Below, in pieces: positions 27,016 through 35,261 of a stretch of DNA of 64,000 bases. The notes beneath the pieces were generated by a model. That model had not been told where the DNA came from. It saw nothing but the letters and a program-made list of their open reading frames with translations, and ran no database searches. The position numbers were made by a program, and so were the translations under genes. This stretch comes from Ectothiorhodospiraceae bacterium (lineage in GTDB: Bacteria > Pseudomonadota > Gammaproteobacteria > HK1), in assembly GCA_024234875.1 (NCBI GenBank), contig JACKNM010000011.1, positions 134,486 through 198,485 on the forward strand, written 5' to 3'. Every line of letters begins with the position of its first letter. Within the stretch, counting starts at the first letter, position 1.

Positions 27016-27651
27016 TCAGTCGGCGCTCGCCAACAGGCACTGCCGCACCTCCTCGGGGGAAGTCAATGAAAGCAAATCGGTTCGGTCCGTAAGAATCTTC
27101 GCATAGTACGGAATGTTGGCGAGTCGTTGGTCCACGGTCTCGGTGATCTTCATGGCGTTGTAGCCGGCCTGGTGAAAGTAAGTGACTCGCGCTCGAATGG
27201 CGGCTTCTTCGTCAGCGAAGCCCATGTTGACGAAGACCTCCCGTAGCTGCTCGATGCGCAACAGCTCGACCTCGCGTAACACCGTCGCCGTCTGCTCTGA
27301 ATTGTGGGCCCAGTCACGGATCGCATTGTCGTAACGCGGATTGAACTCGTTCTCCAGAACGAGCACGCGAACATAGGACAGATATTGTTTCCACCCGTCG
27401 GGTGCAGCCGCCTCGATCGCGCGTTTGAATGGCGCCGTGTTCGTGTCTGCCCAATCCTGCCGGACATCGTTCAAGAGCTCTTCGAGATTTCGGTACTGCC
27501 AATAGAACGCGCCCGTCGTCGCGCCCAGAACCTCCGCCAGGGCTCGCAACCTGACTCCGGAAATGCCCCGTTCGATCAGGGCGCTACGTGCCGCCAGAAC
27601 CCAGTCTCTTCGGGCAATGCTACGTTCTTGCGCCTCGTTGGCAGCTTTCAT
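27016..27651 (-). CDS. TetR/AcrR-family regulator
   Basis: A 211-residue regulator with an N-terminal helix-turn-helix (SALIERGISGVRLRALAEVLGATTGAFYWQYRNLEELLNDV) and an all-helical ligand domain. The ATG at 27651 has a GAGAGGA Shine-Dalgarno sequence; the frame extends upstream but without support. It is convergent with the sox operon and has the same moderate base composition, so it was probably acquired with it and may control sox or the TRAP genes. The ligand is unknown. Confidence 0.9.
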   Translation of the reverse strand: MKAANEAQERSIARRDWVLAARSALIERGISGVRLRALAEVLGATTGAFYWQYRNLEELLNDVRQDWADTNTAPFKRAIEAAAPDGWKQYLSYVRVLVLENEFNPRYDNAIRDWAHNSEQTATVLREVELLRIEQLREVFVNMGFADEEAAIRARVTYFHQAGYNAMKITETVDQRLANIPYYAKILTDRTDLLSLTSPEEVRQCLLASAD

Positions 27652-28131
27652 CAAGTTCCTCTCTGGGTAGGGTGTAGGTTGCGCGATGGAGTTGGCAGCC
27701 GACCTCGAGCGAACGATTCCGCTTGATATCGAGTCGCAGATTGCACGACGGTGGCGAGGTCGTGATGGCAACGTCGCTCCGGGCCTTCCCTTTGCGGCAA
27801 GGCGCGCTGTCAGGGTTGCGTGTTTCGGTCGAGTCGACCGCTCTTGGCAGCGATGCAACTTGTGTGTGGCGATTATGCCTGTGAGAGCTCGGATTTGGTG
27901 ACCCTGTGCACCGCCGTCTCTCGCAGGGATTCTCCCCGGCTCACACGGGGGCGCACCGCTTTGCGCGGCGTCGCGTGGGCGTGGGGAGGCGATGACGGAT
28001 TTTCAGGGACCAAGGGGACCATGGCCGCGCGATGTGATCCGAAGTCCCGCACCCGCCCTGGCTGCCTCAGTGTCCGATGGGCAGGCCCGTCCTTGCGGCG
28101 CTAGGGGGATGTGACGCGAGCTGGGCAATGC
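27652..28131. other. Gene-free segment between tetR and the VapBC pair
   Basis: No gene is recognisable in these 480 bp. The first 60 bp should hold the tetR promoter. Several short open frames exist on both strands but none has a ribosome binding site or family resemblance. Confidence 0.5.
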
Positions 28132-28569
28132 TCAGCCACCGACTGCTATCGGGTCGACATGGGTGATGCCGGGGAAGCGCTTGAAGTCGTTGTCCGTCGA
28201 GTAGACCTCGCAGCCGTGCTCGATCGCGAGCGCCGCGATGTGGGCATCGGTGGTGAGGTTCGCGCTCGCGCCACACTGGTGGAGCAGGCCGCGCAGGATG
28301 GTCCAGTGATTGCGCCCCGGCGCGACGGTGACGACGGTCGGCTGGGCGAGCCAGCCGTCGACGTAGGCTGTCGCCTCCTCGATCGCGAGGGGGTGCGGAA
28401 ACACCCGTGGGTTGGTCCCGATGCGAACGAACGCGAGCAGCACCACCCAGGGGATGCCGACGGCTTCGGCACCGGACAGCGTTCGCTCGAGCCACGCACG
28501 GGCGGCAGCGTGGCGGGGGAGATCCGCGTTGACGGCGTAGAGCAGCAGGTTCGCGTCGACGAGGATCAC
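28132..28569 (-). CDS. PIN-domain toxin (VapC family)
   Basis: A 145-residue PIN-domain ribonuclease. Acidic residues are at D5 (ILVDANLLLYAVNAD), in the E of the middle segment, and at the end (LTTDAHIAALAIEHGCEVYSTDNDF), the Mg2+-binding set of VapC toxins. Its GTG/ATG start overlaps the antitoxin stop by 4 bp. VapC toxins cleave tRNA or rRNA when freed from their antitoxin. Confidence 0.9.
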   Translation of the reverse strand: MILVDANLLLYAVNADLPRHAAARAWLERTLSGAEAVGIPWVVLLAFVRIGTNPRVFPHPLAIEEATAYVDGWLAQPTVVTVAPGRNHWTILRGLLHQCGASANLTTDAHIAALAIEHGCEVYSTDNDFKRFPGITHVDPIAVGG

Positions 28570-28835
28570 TTGCGCATCTCGAGCTTCGCGGCGACGGATT
28601 CGTCCTCCAATCGGTCTGCGAGGGCGAGCGCGCGGTCGAGGTCTGCACCCGGTCGGGGTAGGCCGAGCGAGGCCGGCTTCAGGCGATAGGGGCGCGCTCT
28701 CGGATGCTCCATGGCGTGGAGCCCGAGACGCAATGCCTCGTTGACGACGTCCTTGAACGCCCGGTCGTCGCGCTGGGCGGCCGCTCTCAGAGCTCCGAGG
28801 AGTTGGTCATCGATGGTCAAGGTCGTACGCATCAT
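28566..28835 (-). CDS. VapB-type antitoxin
   Basis: An 89-residue antitoxin with an N-terminal ribbon-helix-helix (MMRTTLTIDDQLLGALRAAAQRDDRAFKDVVNEALRLGL) and a C-terminal tail that would wrap the toxin. It precedes and overlaps the PIN toxin gene. Two adjacent ATGs could start it. An imperfect palindrome GTCAACTTG-CTTGGTGAC lies at 28839-28856, directly before the start, and is a likely autoregulatory operator. Confidence 0.9.
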   Translation of the reverse strand: MMRTTLTIDDQLLGALRAAAQRDDRAFKDVVNEALRLGLHAMEHPRARPYRLKPASLGLPRPGADLDRALALADRLEDESVAAKLEMRK

Positions 28836-29033
28836 GATGTCAACTTGCTTGGTGACAAGGCATCAGCCTACGCGCGTCCGAGCAACCACACAACGACATC
28901 GTCACGAGCGCATCGACCAACGGTCTTGGTCGGAAGGGGGACGTCCGCCGTGGAGCGCGAACGGAGGCGGGTGGGTTGGGCTTGGATCCACCAGGTGCCG
29001 CGCAACGCAGGACCGCGGGGCACCAACCGCCCC

Positions 29034-29254
29034 GCAGGTACACCACAGGTACAGTGCGAAGTCGCCGCCCTGGACCCTAGATTGTCCCCGAATGCGCTAA
29101 CTCGCTCTTCGGCCTCGGAAAAGGGTGTTCGCTCGAGTACACTCGTTTGCGCTCGATTTATCTTGCGTATCAAAGAGATATAGAGTTCTCGGGGAACTCG
29201 AAATCGGTTGGGGTATTACTTCCGGCGTGGGTTCGAATCCCACCCTCTCCGCCA
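29034..29254 (+). repeat. Attachment-site copy A: element end plus tRNA-Ser 3' remnant
   Basis: The 3' part of tRNA-Ser (29196-29254, from the anticodon arm to CCA, with changes in the variable arm) is preceded by about 160 bp that also precede copies B and C. GGTACA repeats at 29034-29057 resemble integrase arm sites. It lacks the tRNA 5' half, so it is not a tRNA gene. Confidence 0.8.
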
Positions 29255-29503
29255 AATCAATGAGTTGCGCGTTCTCGCTCCGTTCTCCGAGGGCGCAAAA
29301 CCTTTTCGTTCATCGGCAGGTACAGCACAGGTACAGTGCCGAGTCGCCAATCCGTTGGCGGACGCGCGGTCTGGCGGGGATCGCACCGCCCGGGCTGTCT
29401 GCGATCGGACACGACCTCGCCGGCCTCGATTCGACTCCCCTCGACGGCTGTCGAACGCCCCGAACCGACGCTTCGGCCGACGGCCTGCGCCCGATCGTCT
29501 CGC

Positions 29504-29920
29504 TCACGCCCACCGCTTGACTCGAACGCCATCGAAGTCCGCGAAGTCGGTGACGTTACGAGTTACCAGCGTGAGGCCATGGGCTTGTGCGATGGCGGCT
29601 ATCTGACCGTCGACGAACGGCGGCGTGCGACCGGATGCGCTCAATCGGGCGCGCTCGGTCGCGTGCCACTCGGCGGCAGCTCGGTCGTAGTCGAGCATCG
29701 GGAAACAGGGTGCGACGACCTCGTCGAGATATCGCTCGATCGCGTTGCGCCGCCGTGACGGCGGGAGGCGGGCGCATCCAAAGCGCAACTCGTGCCAGAC
29801 GAGGCTGGGGATCGCCAACTCGCCCTGGTGTCTCTGGAGTCGGCGCATGACGCCGGGGCTCGGGTCGGGACGCAACGGTTCGGAGACGATGTTGGTGTCG
29901 AGGAGAAAGCGCAGGGTCAA
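29504..29920 (-). CDS. PIN-domain toxin (VapC family)
   Basis: A 138-residue PIN toxin: LLDTNIVSEPLR (first Asp), SLVWHELRFG (Glu) and TPPFVDGQIAAIAQAHGLTLVTRNVTDF (C-terminal Asp pair). It belongs to the FitB/VapC subgroup that uses TNIVSE. The start overlaps the Phd-type antitoxin by 4 bp. A truncated near-copy of its 3' end lies at 14600-14771. Confidence 0.92.
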   Translation of the reverse strand: MTLRFLLDTNIVSEPLRPDPSPGVMRRLQRHQGELAIPSLVWHELRFGCARLPPSRRRNAIERYLDEVVAPCFPMLDYDRAAAEWHATERARLSASGRTPPFVDGQIAAIAQAHGLTLVTRNVTDFADFDGVRVKRWA

Positions 29921-30198
29921 AGCGCGACATCTCGACCCGCGGAGTCGTCGCGCAAGGCCTCGAACACGGCGTCGGGCTCGATCTGTAGTTCCCCCAGATC
30001 GACCGAGTCGACGAACGCTCGATAGGCTTCCGAGAAGTCGCGCTGCCGCGCGGTGAGCCGCTCGAACTGCTGGCGCCCGATCAGGACGGCCACTGGCTCC
30101 CCTCGGCGGGTGATCTCGACCACCTTCCCATGCTCGGCGCTACGAACCAGACGCGGAAGATTGCTCCGAACCTCGGCGATCGAGTGGCGGTCGCCCAT
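29917..30198 (-). CDS. Phd/YefM-family antitoxin
   Basis: A 93-residue antitoxin with the Phd/YefM N-terminus (HSIAEVRSNLPRLVRSAEHGKVVEITRRGEPVAVLIGRQQFERL). The ATG at 30198 has GGAG 6 bp upstream; a TTG 12 bp earlier is less likely. It pairs with the overlapping VapC gene. Such antitoxins repress their own operon, and a palindrome lies immediately upstream. Confidence 0.9.
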   Translation of the reverse strand: MGDRHSIAEVRSNLPRLVRSAEHGKVVEITRRGEPVAVLIGRQQFERLTARQRDFSEAYRAFVDSVDLGELQIEPDAVFEALRDDSAGRDVAL

Positions 30199-30210
30199 CG
30201 ACGGCTCCAA

Positions 30211-30230
30211 ATGTACATCTGGATGTGCAT
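30211..30230 (-). promoter_or_regulatory. Palindromic operator before the Phd antitoxin
   Basis: ATGTACATC-TG-GATGTGCAT, 9-bp arms with one mismatch, placed just upstream of the antitoxin ribosome binding site, as expected for autorepression. Confidence 0.6.
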
Positions 30231-30477
30231 GCTATCTCAGCAGGGTCAGGTCGCCAAGGCCGCCGTCGCGCGGTCGCCATCAAAGCTGTGCGTTCGACCT
30301 GCCGCCCGGGTCGCGGCCGAGCGCCCGGACCGGACCAAGGTCGTGGGGCTGTGGCAATTGCGCCGGCGTACTCGGTGAGGTGCGCTCCGCCCGGTTGCGC
30401 CGCGACACGTCCGACGCCAGTCTCTGCGGGGGCCGCCAAGGCCGAATCCAATCGACCACCGACGACGAGCATCCACC

Positions 30478-31238
30478 ATGGCCATGGACTTCGACCGCAT
30501 CGCGAGCGAGCTGGACAGCGCCTCGCTCTTCGACCTCTACCGACTGCACGTGGCGGTCGGCCAGATGCTCGACGACCCCGCCCGAATCCTGCGCGTGAAG
30601 TACGCACTGCGACCCGGTCAGCAGGTGAGGTTCCTGGACGAGCGCGGGCAGCGGCTCGTCGGCGCGCGGGTGCTGCAGGTCAAGCAGACGCGGGCGACGG
30701 TCGAGGAGCTCGCGACCGGTAAGCACTGGGTGATTCCGCTTTCATCGAACTACACGTAACGACCTGATTTCAGTGGCTGGGGCTTTGCTAGCTCGCTGAG
30801 CCTGCCTGCCCTGAGCTTGTCGAAGGGTCGAAGCGTATCCCCGAGCACCACCGTCGAGCCGTGGCGCCGAGCCAGGAGTGGCACGGCCGGCGAGGATTGA
30901 AGATACGCTTCGACAGGCTCAGCGCACGGTTCCTCCCGTTCGCGTCCCGAGCGCGCGACCGCCGGTCGTGGGGGCTGTTAGTGATCAACGTCGACGGGAC
31001 CGAGGTGCGCTCGACGCCGCCGTCGGCGGGTGTGGGGCGAGACTCGCTGCGCGTGGGCGACGCGGTGGCATTCACTGGCCGGGACGGTCAGGCGCAGCTC
31101 GGGACGGTGGTGAAGCTCAATCCGCGCCGGGCGAAGGTGCGCGTCGGGCCGACGGTGTGGGCGGTGCCGTACGAGTTGTTGAGCCCGGTGATCGAGGGCG
31201 AGCGTAGTGGGGGAGAGCTGATCCCGGCCGGGGACTGA
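30478..31238 (+). pseudogene. Two-repeat SH3/KOW-like protein gene split by a palindromic insertion
   Basis: The first part (30478-30742) encodes MAMDFDRIASELDSASLFDLYRLHVAVGQMLDD and the first beta-rich repeat (LRPGQQVRFLDERGQRLVGARVLQVKQTRATVEELATGKHWVIPL). About 230 bp later (30975-31238) the same frame family resumes with VINVDGTEV and the second repeat (SLRVGDAVAFTGRDGQAQLGTVVKLNPRRAKVRVGPTVWAVPYELLSPVIEG). The uninterrupted homologue is at 38757-39263. A repeat element sits exactly at the break. The family function is unknown; the repeats look like small beta-barrels that could bind nucleic acid. Confidence 0.8.
30811..30922. repeat. MITE/REP-like inverted repeat element inserted in a gene
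   Basis: Inverted termini of the type CTGAGC(C/T)TGTCGAAG...CGTATC at 30811-30840 and GATACGCTTCGACAGGCTCAG-type at 30902-30922. A second element with perfect termini is at 57865-58026. The left arm here has an 8-bp insertion. It splits the SH3/KOW-like gene. Confidence 0.7.
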
Positions 31239-31261
31239 GACCAGTCACCTCGGTGCAGCAT

Positions 31262-31297
31262 GGGGACAGGCACGCGGTTGCGCGCGGGCCAGCCCCC
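31262..31297. repeat. REP-like palindrome
   Basis: GGGGACAGGCaCGCG...CGCGgGCCaGcCCCC, a hairpin-forming palindrome of the GGGGACAGGC/GCCAGTCCCC type. Related copies are at 33643-33678 and 63596-63636. Confidence 0.55.
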
Positions 31298-31327
31298 GTG
31301 GGAGCGGGCGTCCTCAATGGGCCGGCG

Positions 31328-31777
31328 TCACCCTGGTGCCGTGGGGTTGCCGCGGGTCCGGAAGCGCTCCATCCACGATCGCGGCGAGAGCACCGCGCCG
31401 CCCTTCGTCTCGTCCTCGAGCAGCAGGCGGTCGCCGGTGAGCAAGATGGCGCCCGGCTGGCTCTCCAGGAGTGCCCACAGATGGTCGTCGCCCGGGTCCG
31501 GGGCAGGCGCACCGGGGTCCGGTTCACGGAGAATCGCGTTTGCCGTGATCTCCTCGAGCAGCTGATCCACTTCCGACGCGGACAGGCCGTGGAGCACGAC
31601 CAGCTTCGGGCGTGCGAGTACCGCCTGATACTCGGCCAGGAGCGCCGGGGACAGGAGGTAGACGAGGGTGCCGGAGAGCATCGCGTCGAGCACCGACGCG
31701 ACCGGACTCTCGACCGAACGCGTGATCAGGCCGGCGACCAGGACATTCGTATCGACGACGAAGACCGGCAAGGTCAT
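31328..31777 (-). CDS. PIN-domain toxin (COG1569-like)
   Basis: A 149-residue PIN-domain protein: VVDTNVLVAGLITR at the N-terminus, then PALLAEYQAVLARPKL, and PDPGDDHLWALLESQPGAILLTGDRLLL at the C-terminus hold the catalytic acids. This subgroup (putative PIN toxin, COG1569) usually pairs with a ribbon-helix-helix antitoxin, as here. Its ATG overlaps the antitoxin stop by 4 bp. Confidence 0.88.
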   Translation of the reverse strand: MTLPVFVVDTNVLVAGLITRSVESPVASVLDAMLSGTLVYLLSPALLAEYQAVLARPKLVVLHGLSASEVDQLLEEITANAILREPDPGAPAPDPGDDHLWALLESQPGAILLTGDRLLLEDETKGGAVLSPRSWMERFRTRGNPTAPG

Positions 31778-32010
31778 TGCCGGCGCGCGGTCCGAGTCTC
31801 CTCCACGGCAAGCTCGAGCGCGTCGTCCGGGTCGAGCCTCGCGTGCTCACGCGCGCGGGCGACCAGCGCGCGTGCGCTCGCCTGCGAGCGGATGCCCCGC
31901 AGGCGCAGACTCTCCTCGATGATCGACGTGATCGAGCGGCCCTGGCGCGCGGCGGTCTCCTTGAGCGCGCGGTGCAGCTCGTCGTCCAGGGTGATCGTCA
32001 GCCGGCTCAT
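31774..32010 (-). CDS. Ribbon-helix-helix antitoxin
   Basis: A 78-residue antitoxin: MSRLTITLDDELHRALKETAARQGRSITSIIEESLRLRG is a typical ribbon-helix-helix, followed by an acidic C-terminal tail. The ATG at 32010 is chosen because upstream codons of the longer frame lack similarity. TATACT about 40 bp upstream (minus strand) is a plausible -10 element. Confidence 0.88.
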   Translation of the reverse strand: MSRLTITLDDELHRALKETAARQGRSITSIIEESLRLRGIRSQASARALVARAREHARLDPDDALELAVEETRTARRQ

Positions 32011-32548
32011 GGTGGGCTTCGTCTGGGTGGTGAGTGAGTATAGCTCTATGTCACCGATGCACCGAAGTGTGGTGGTGGCGGGGGCTGGCTCCGCCGTGAG
32101 GGGGTGCCCCCGGGGAGGCTGGCTTGGGCGAAGGGGACAGGGGATGGGGACACCCATTAGCCGACTCCGTGTCAATGGCCAAGAGGCCCCCGTGGCGAGG
32201 AGCTCGCCAGTTCATGCCGGACAGCGGCGGACGGCGGCGCGCCCTGGGCTTCATCGGGTCATGCTGCCTCGAGTCCGAGGCGCATCAGTCACCCATCAGG
32301 TTCTAGGCCGGGAGCGGGCTCTTGCCCGCGTGGCCCCAGGCGGACGCTGTCCGCCCCAGAAAACCCTCAGTACCCGCATGCGTCCAAAGCAGTGTGTTCA
32401 GGAACCTGGGCTGTCTCTCGACGCCAGTCTCTTGTGGGCTCGCATGCGAGGCGCTTCGGCCAACCGCTGTCAATGACGCCGTGGCAGGGGCACTCAGGCA
32501 CCTCGGCTCAAAGCCATCCCCTATCCGGCTCTCTGCCACGGCGGCAAC
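32011..32548. other. Non-coding segment downstream of the IS110 transposase
   Basis: No gene is visible in 538 bp. Two perfect hairpins lie at 32314-32329 (GCGGGC-TCTT-GCCCGC) and 32339-32355 (GGCGGAC-GCT-GTCCGCC). They could be part of the insertion sequence's right end or transcription terminators. The exact end of the element cannot be set without a second copy. Confidence 0.45.
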
Positions 32549-33568
32549 CTACCCAAACGCCCGCTCGACCTCGAACGGCGTGTGGTCTCGAAACATGTGA
32601 TACATCGCCCGCGCCAACTTGTTCGCCACCGCCTTGCGCGCCACCATCATGTGGCTCCTCGCGCTCTTGCGCTGGTAGTACGCCTTCACCTGCGGCGCGT
32701 AGCGAATCGCAAAGTGCGCCGCCTCGATGAACGCCCACGCCAGGTATCGGTTCCCGTTCTTGCGGTTGCCCTCGCCCTTGCGCCGCCCGTTACTGAGGCG
32801 CTGCGACTTCACGCACCGCGCGTACGACGCGTAGTGCCCCGCATTGGCAAACCGCTCGATGTCGCCCGTCTCCAGCGCAATCGTCATCCCCAGCACCTGG
32901 CCCACGCCCGGCATCGTCGTCGCCAGCCGGTACTGCCACCGCTCCTTGCACCGCGACAGCACCTGCCTCTCCACCTCCTCTACCGCCGCATCCAGCGCCG
33001 CTCGGCTCGTGTACAGCACCTCCCCCACCTGCGCGCTCGCCTCGCACCGAGAAAGCCGCTCGTGCACCCCCTCGACCCCCAGCTTGCTCAACGCCCCACT
33101 CGACAGCCTCACCCCCGTGTGGCGCATCACCAACCCCTGCAGGCTCAGCGTCAGCACCGTGCGCTGGCGCACCAGCAACATCCGCCGGCGCAGCGCATCA
33201 CGCACCCCGCGCTCCTCGCGCCCCATGATGTGACCCCGCGGCAATATCCCCAGCCGCAACAACCGCGCCAGAAACCGCGCGTCGCTCACGTCGTCACCGT
33301 GCTTCAGCCCGTCGTACTGACGCATCCCCCCAGGGTGCGCCAGCACCATCGGGAACCCCGCATCCTCCAGCCCGTCCACCAGCCAGTACCAGTTGTACGT
33401 CGCCTCCACCACGCAACCCACCAGCTCGTCCAAATACCCCTTCAGTGCCCCGACAATCACCTCCAGAACATTCGGCAACCGTCTCTCGAACACCACCGTC
33501 TCCTCCTCGTCCAGCACCGAAATCACGCTGTTGTTGGAGTGCAGGTCAATTCCGCAATACAGTCCCAT
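32549..33568 (-). mobile_element. IS110-family transposase
   Basis: A 339-residue transposase with the DEDD RuvC-like N-terminal domain (YCGIDLHSNNSVISVLDEEETVV; DGLKHGDDVSDARFLARLLRLG) and the C-terminal Tnp_20 domain (MPGVGQVLGMTIALETGDIERFANAGHYASYARCVKSQRLSNG; RYLAWAFIEAAHFA), which holds the catalytic Ser region. The ATG follows a GAGGAATC ribosome binding site. IS110 elements lack terminal inverted repeats and are guided by a bridge RNA from a non-coding end. The frame is intact, so the element may be active. Ends are not defined here. Confidence 0.92.
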
Positions 33569-33642
33569 CGTCGATTCCTCTTTCGGGTGGCTCGTCGTCT
33601 GACAACTGACGAGTAGCACCCGAGGGAGGAGTCGGCTAGATG
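33569..33642 (-). ncRNA. Structured upstream end of the IS110 element, bridge-RNA candidate
   Basis: Directly before the transposase start a long imperfect hairpin can form (CGGGTG-g-CTCGTC pairing with GACGAG-tag-CACCCG, about 33584-33623). In IS110-group elements the left non-coding end encodes the bridge RNA. This is an inference from position and structure only. Confidence 0.35.
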
Positions 33643-33678
33643 ATTCTCAGGCACGCGCTTGCGCGCGAGCCAGTCCCC
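33643..33678. repeat. REP-like palindrome (degenerate)
   Basis: Shares GGCACGCG...GAGCCAGTCCCC with the palindromes at 31262 and 63596; its left arm is worn (no GGGGAC). It lies at the edge of the IS110 element. Confidence 0.45.
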
Positions 33679-33702
33679 GTGGGGCTCGGTCCCCGGTGGG
33701 GC

Positions 33703-34320
33703 TTACGCGGCGTCTTCGCGTTGACCCAGGAGCCAGCGCTCGGGGATACGTTCCCACTGGTCGGTGCCGAAGACCGGGAGGGGCTGGCCGTCCAGGGTCA
33801 GGCGTAACGCCTGGCCGTCGGAGGGAACCAGCACCCAGAGCCTGGTCGGCCCGCCGGGGCGGCCGGTGCTCGACATCAGGTCGCCGAGGAAGGGCATCTG
33901 GTCGTCGCGGGCGAGGAGTCCGGGCTCGGTGAGGAGGACGTGGCCTTCGGTGGCCGCGAGCTCTGCCTTCACTCCCGGTAGCGCCGCAGCCACCACCCGC
34001 AGGAGGTTGGCCCAGTCGCGGTTGGCCGTCCGCTCCGGTGCGGGCACGGCGTCGGCTCGGAGCACCACCTGCCAGTCGATGCGCTTCGCGGTGGCAAACG
34101 CCTTCATGTGGCGCAGGAGCAGGGCATCGAGGCTCCTGGTCGTCACCGGGAAGCGCGCGACGAGCGCCTGCTCGGCCAGCCGCAGGCGCGTGGTGGAGAC
34201 CACCAGCACGAGAAAGGCGCCGTGTCGAATCGAGTGATCGAGCCGCGACTCGAACAGCCGGTGATCGACGGTAGGGCGACAGGCCGACGGTTCTCCGCCC
34301 GGAGCTGCGCAATTTCGTCG
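33703..34320 (-). pseudogene. C-terminal remnant of a large defence-type protein (BREX/Pgl-like, tentative)
   Basis: About 200 codons without an own start. They read from DHRLFESRLDHSIRHGAFLVLVVSTTRLRLAEQALVARFPVTTRSLD through DWQVVLRADAVPAPERTANRDWANLLRVV to LWVLVPSDGQALRLTLDGQPLPVFGTDQWERIPERWLL. I associate this pattern with the end of large proteins in BREX/phage-growth-limitation loci, but the memory is not firm. Upstream the frame becomes a shadow of the next VapC gene, so the N-terminus is deleted. A residue of an anti-phage island is the simplest reading. Confidence 0.45.
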
Positions 34321-34415
34321 TCGTCGGAATCGTCGGAGCGCGTCTCGATCGCCCCGCGCAATGAATGCTGGCGCGGACGGCCGCTCACGAGGGCGGGCGA
34401 CGACTGGCCGGCCCG

Positions 34416-34844
34416 CTACGTGCGGCCGGGGTGTCTGCCATCGTCGAGCCAGTTGTCGATTCGTAGCCCATCGACCCGAGCGAACTCCCGGACGTTGTTG
34501 GAAACCAGGGCGAGACCTTCCGCGCGCGCATGCGCTGCGATCATCAAGTCGTAGGGACCGATCGGCGTGCCATGGCGCTGGAGCGTGGCGCGGATCTGTC
34601 CGTAGTGTGCGGCCGCCCGGGAATCGAAGGGGATGGTTTCCAGTCGGGCGGCGAATCCCTCGACGACGCTCAGGTTGTGATCTGGACGGGTCGACTTCTC
34701 GGCCCCGAAGTAGGGCTCGGTCAGAGTGACGGACGAGACGCACAGCGAGTCCGCCCGGTCGTTGAAGAGCGCACGAAGCTCGGGTGGCCGGCTCTTGATG
34801 GTGTAGGTGCAGATGTCGGTGTCGAGCATGTAGCGCAGCATCAC
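34416..34844 (-). CDS. vapC: PIN-domain toxin (VapC/MvpA type)
   Basis: A 142-residue toxin with MLDTDICTYTIKSRPPELR at the N-terminus and HGTPIGPYDLMIAAHARAEGLALVSNNVREFARVDGLRIDNW at the C-terminus, the VapC/MvpA signature of plasmid-type VapBC. The acids D8 (with D10 close by) and the C-terminal D are intact. Overlaps the vapB stop by 4 bp. A worn fragment of a related gene is at 40355-40440. Confidence 0.93.
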   Translation of the reverse strand: MMLRYMLDTDICTYTIKSRPPELRALFNDRADSLCVSSVTLTEPYFGAEKSTRPDHNLSVVEGFAARLETIPFDSRAAAHYGQIRATLQRHGTPIGPYDLMIAAHARAEGLALVSNNVREFARVDGLRIDNWLDDGRHPGRT

Positions 34845-35071
34845 AGAGGATCGCGCTCCGGCAACGCCGGCTGCTCACGGTCGAGCATGAAGTCGTGCGT
34901 CGCTCCAGGGCCATCGAAGAAGTCGTCCCAGCGCGAGTCGACCGGCACCACGATTCGCGCCTTTCCGTGCTTCAAGACCTCGACCTGCTTCACGGAGTCG
35001 GGGAGGGCGACCGCCTTTGGCAAGCGCACCGCCTGGGACTTGTTGATGGAGAACACCGTTGACTTGGGCAT
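34841..35071 (-). CDS. vapB: VapB antitoxin (AbrB/SpoVT-like)
   Basis: A 76-residue antitoxin of the VagC/VapB type: STVFSINKSQAVRLPKAVALPDSVKQVEVLKHGKARIVVPVD is the swapped-hairpin AbrB DNA-binding domain, and WDDFFDGPGATHDFMLDRE is the toxin-binding tail. The ATG at 35071 gives the family length. Confidence 0.93.
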   Translation of the reverse strand: MPKSTVFSINKSQAVRLPKAVALPDSVKQVEVLKHGKARIVVPVDSRWDDFFDGPGATHDFMLDREQPALPERDPL

Positions 35072-35261
35072 GGTGGCGATTCGCTCTCGGAGGACGGCGA
35101 GGACTATCGGTCGGTCTGCGGTATATGGCGCGGTGGGGCGTCGCCTGGCGAGCTCGTGATCCAGGATTCGAGGAGAAGCCGGGGGGCGCGCGACCGCCGC
35201 GCCCGAGTGGCCATGATCCCGCGCCGGTACTGTCGAGAAGCGAGAGCGCCCTGGCCAGGAT

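Noticed and set aside
29196..29254. Extra tRNA-Ser genes at the attachment copies
   Set aside because: Only the 3' half is present at copies A, B and C; the acceptor 5' strand and D arm are missing, so they are remnants and not genes.
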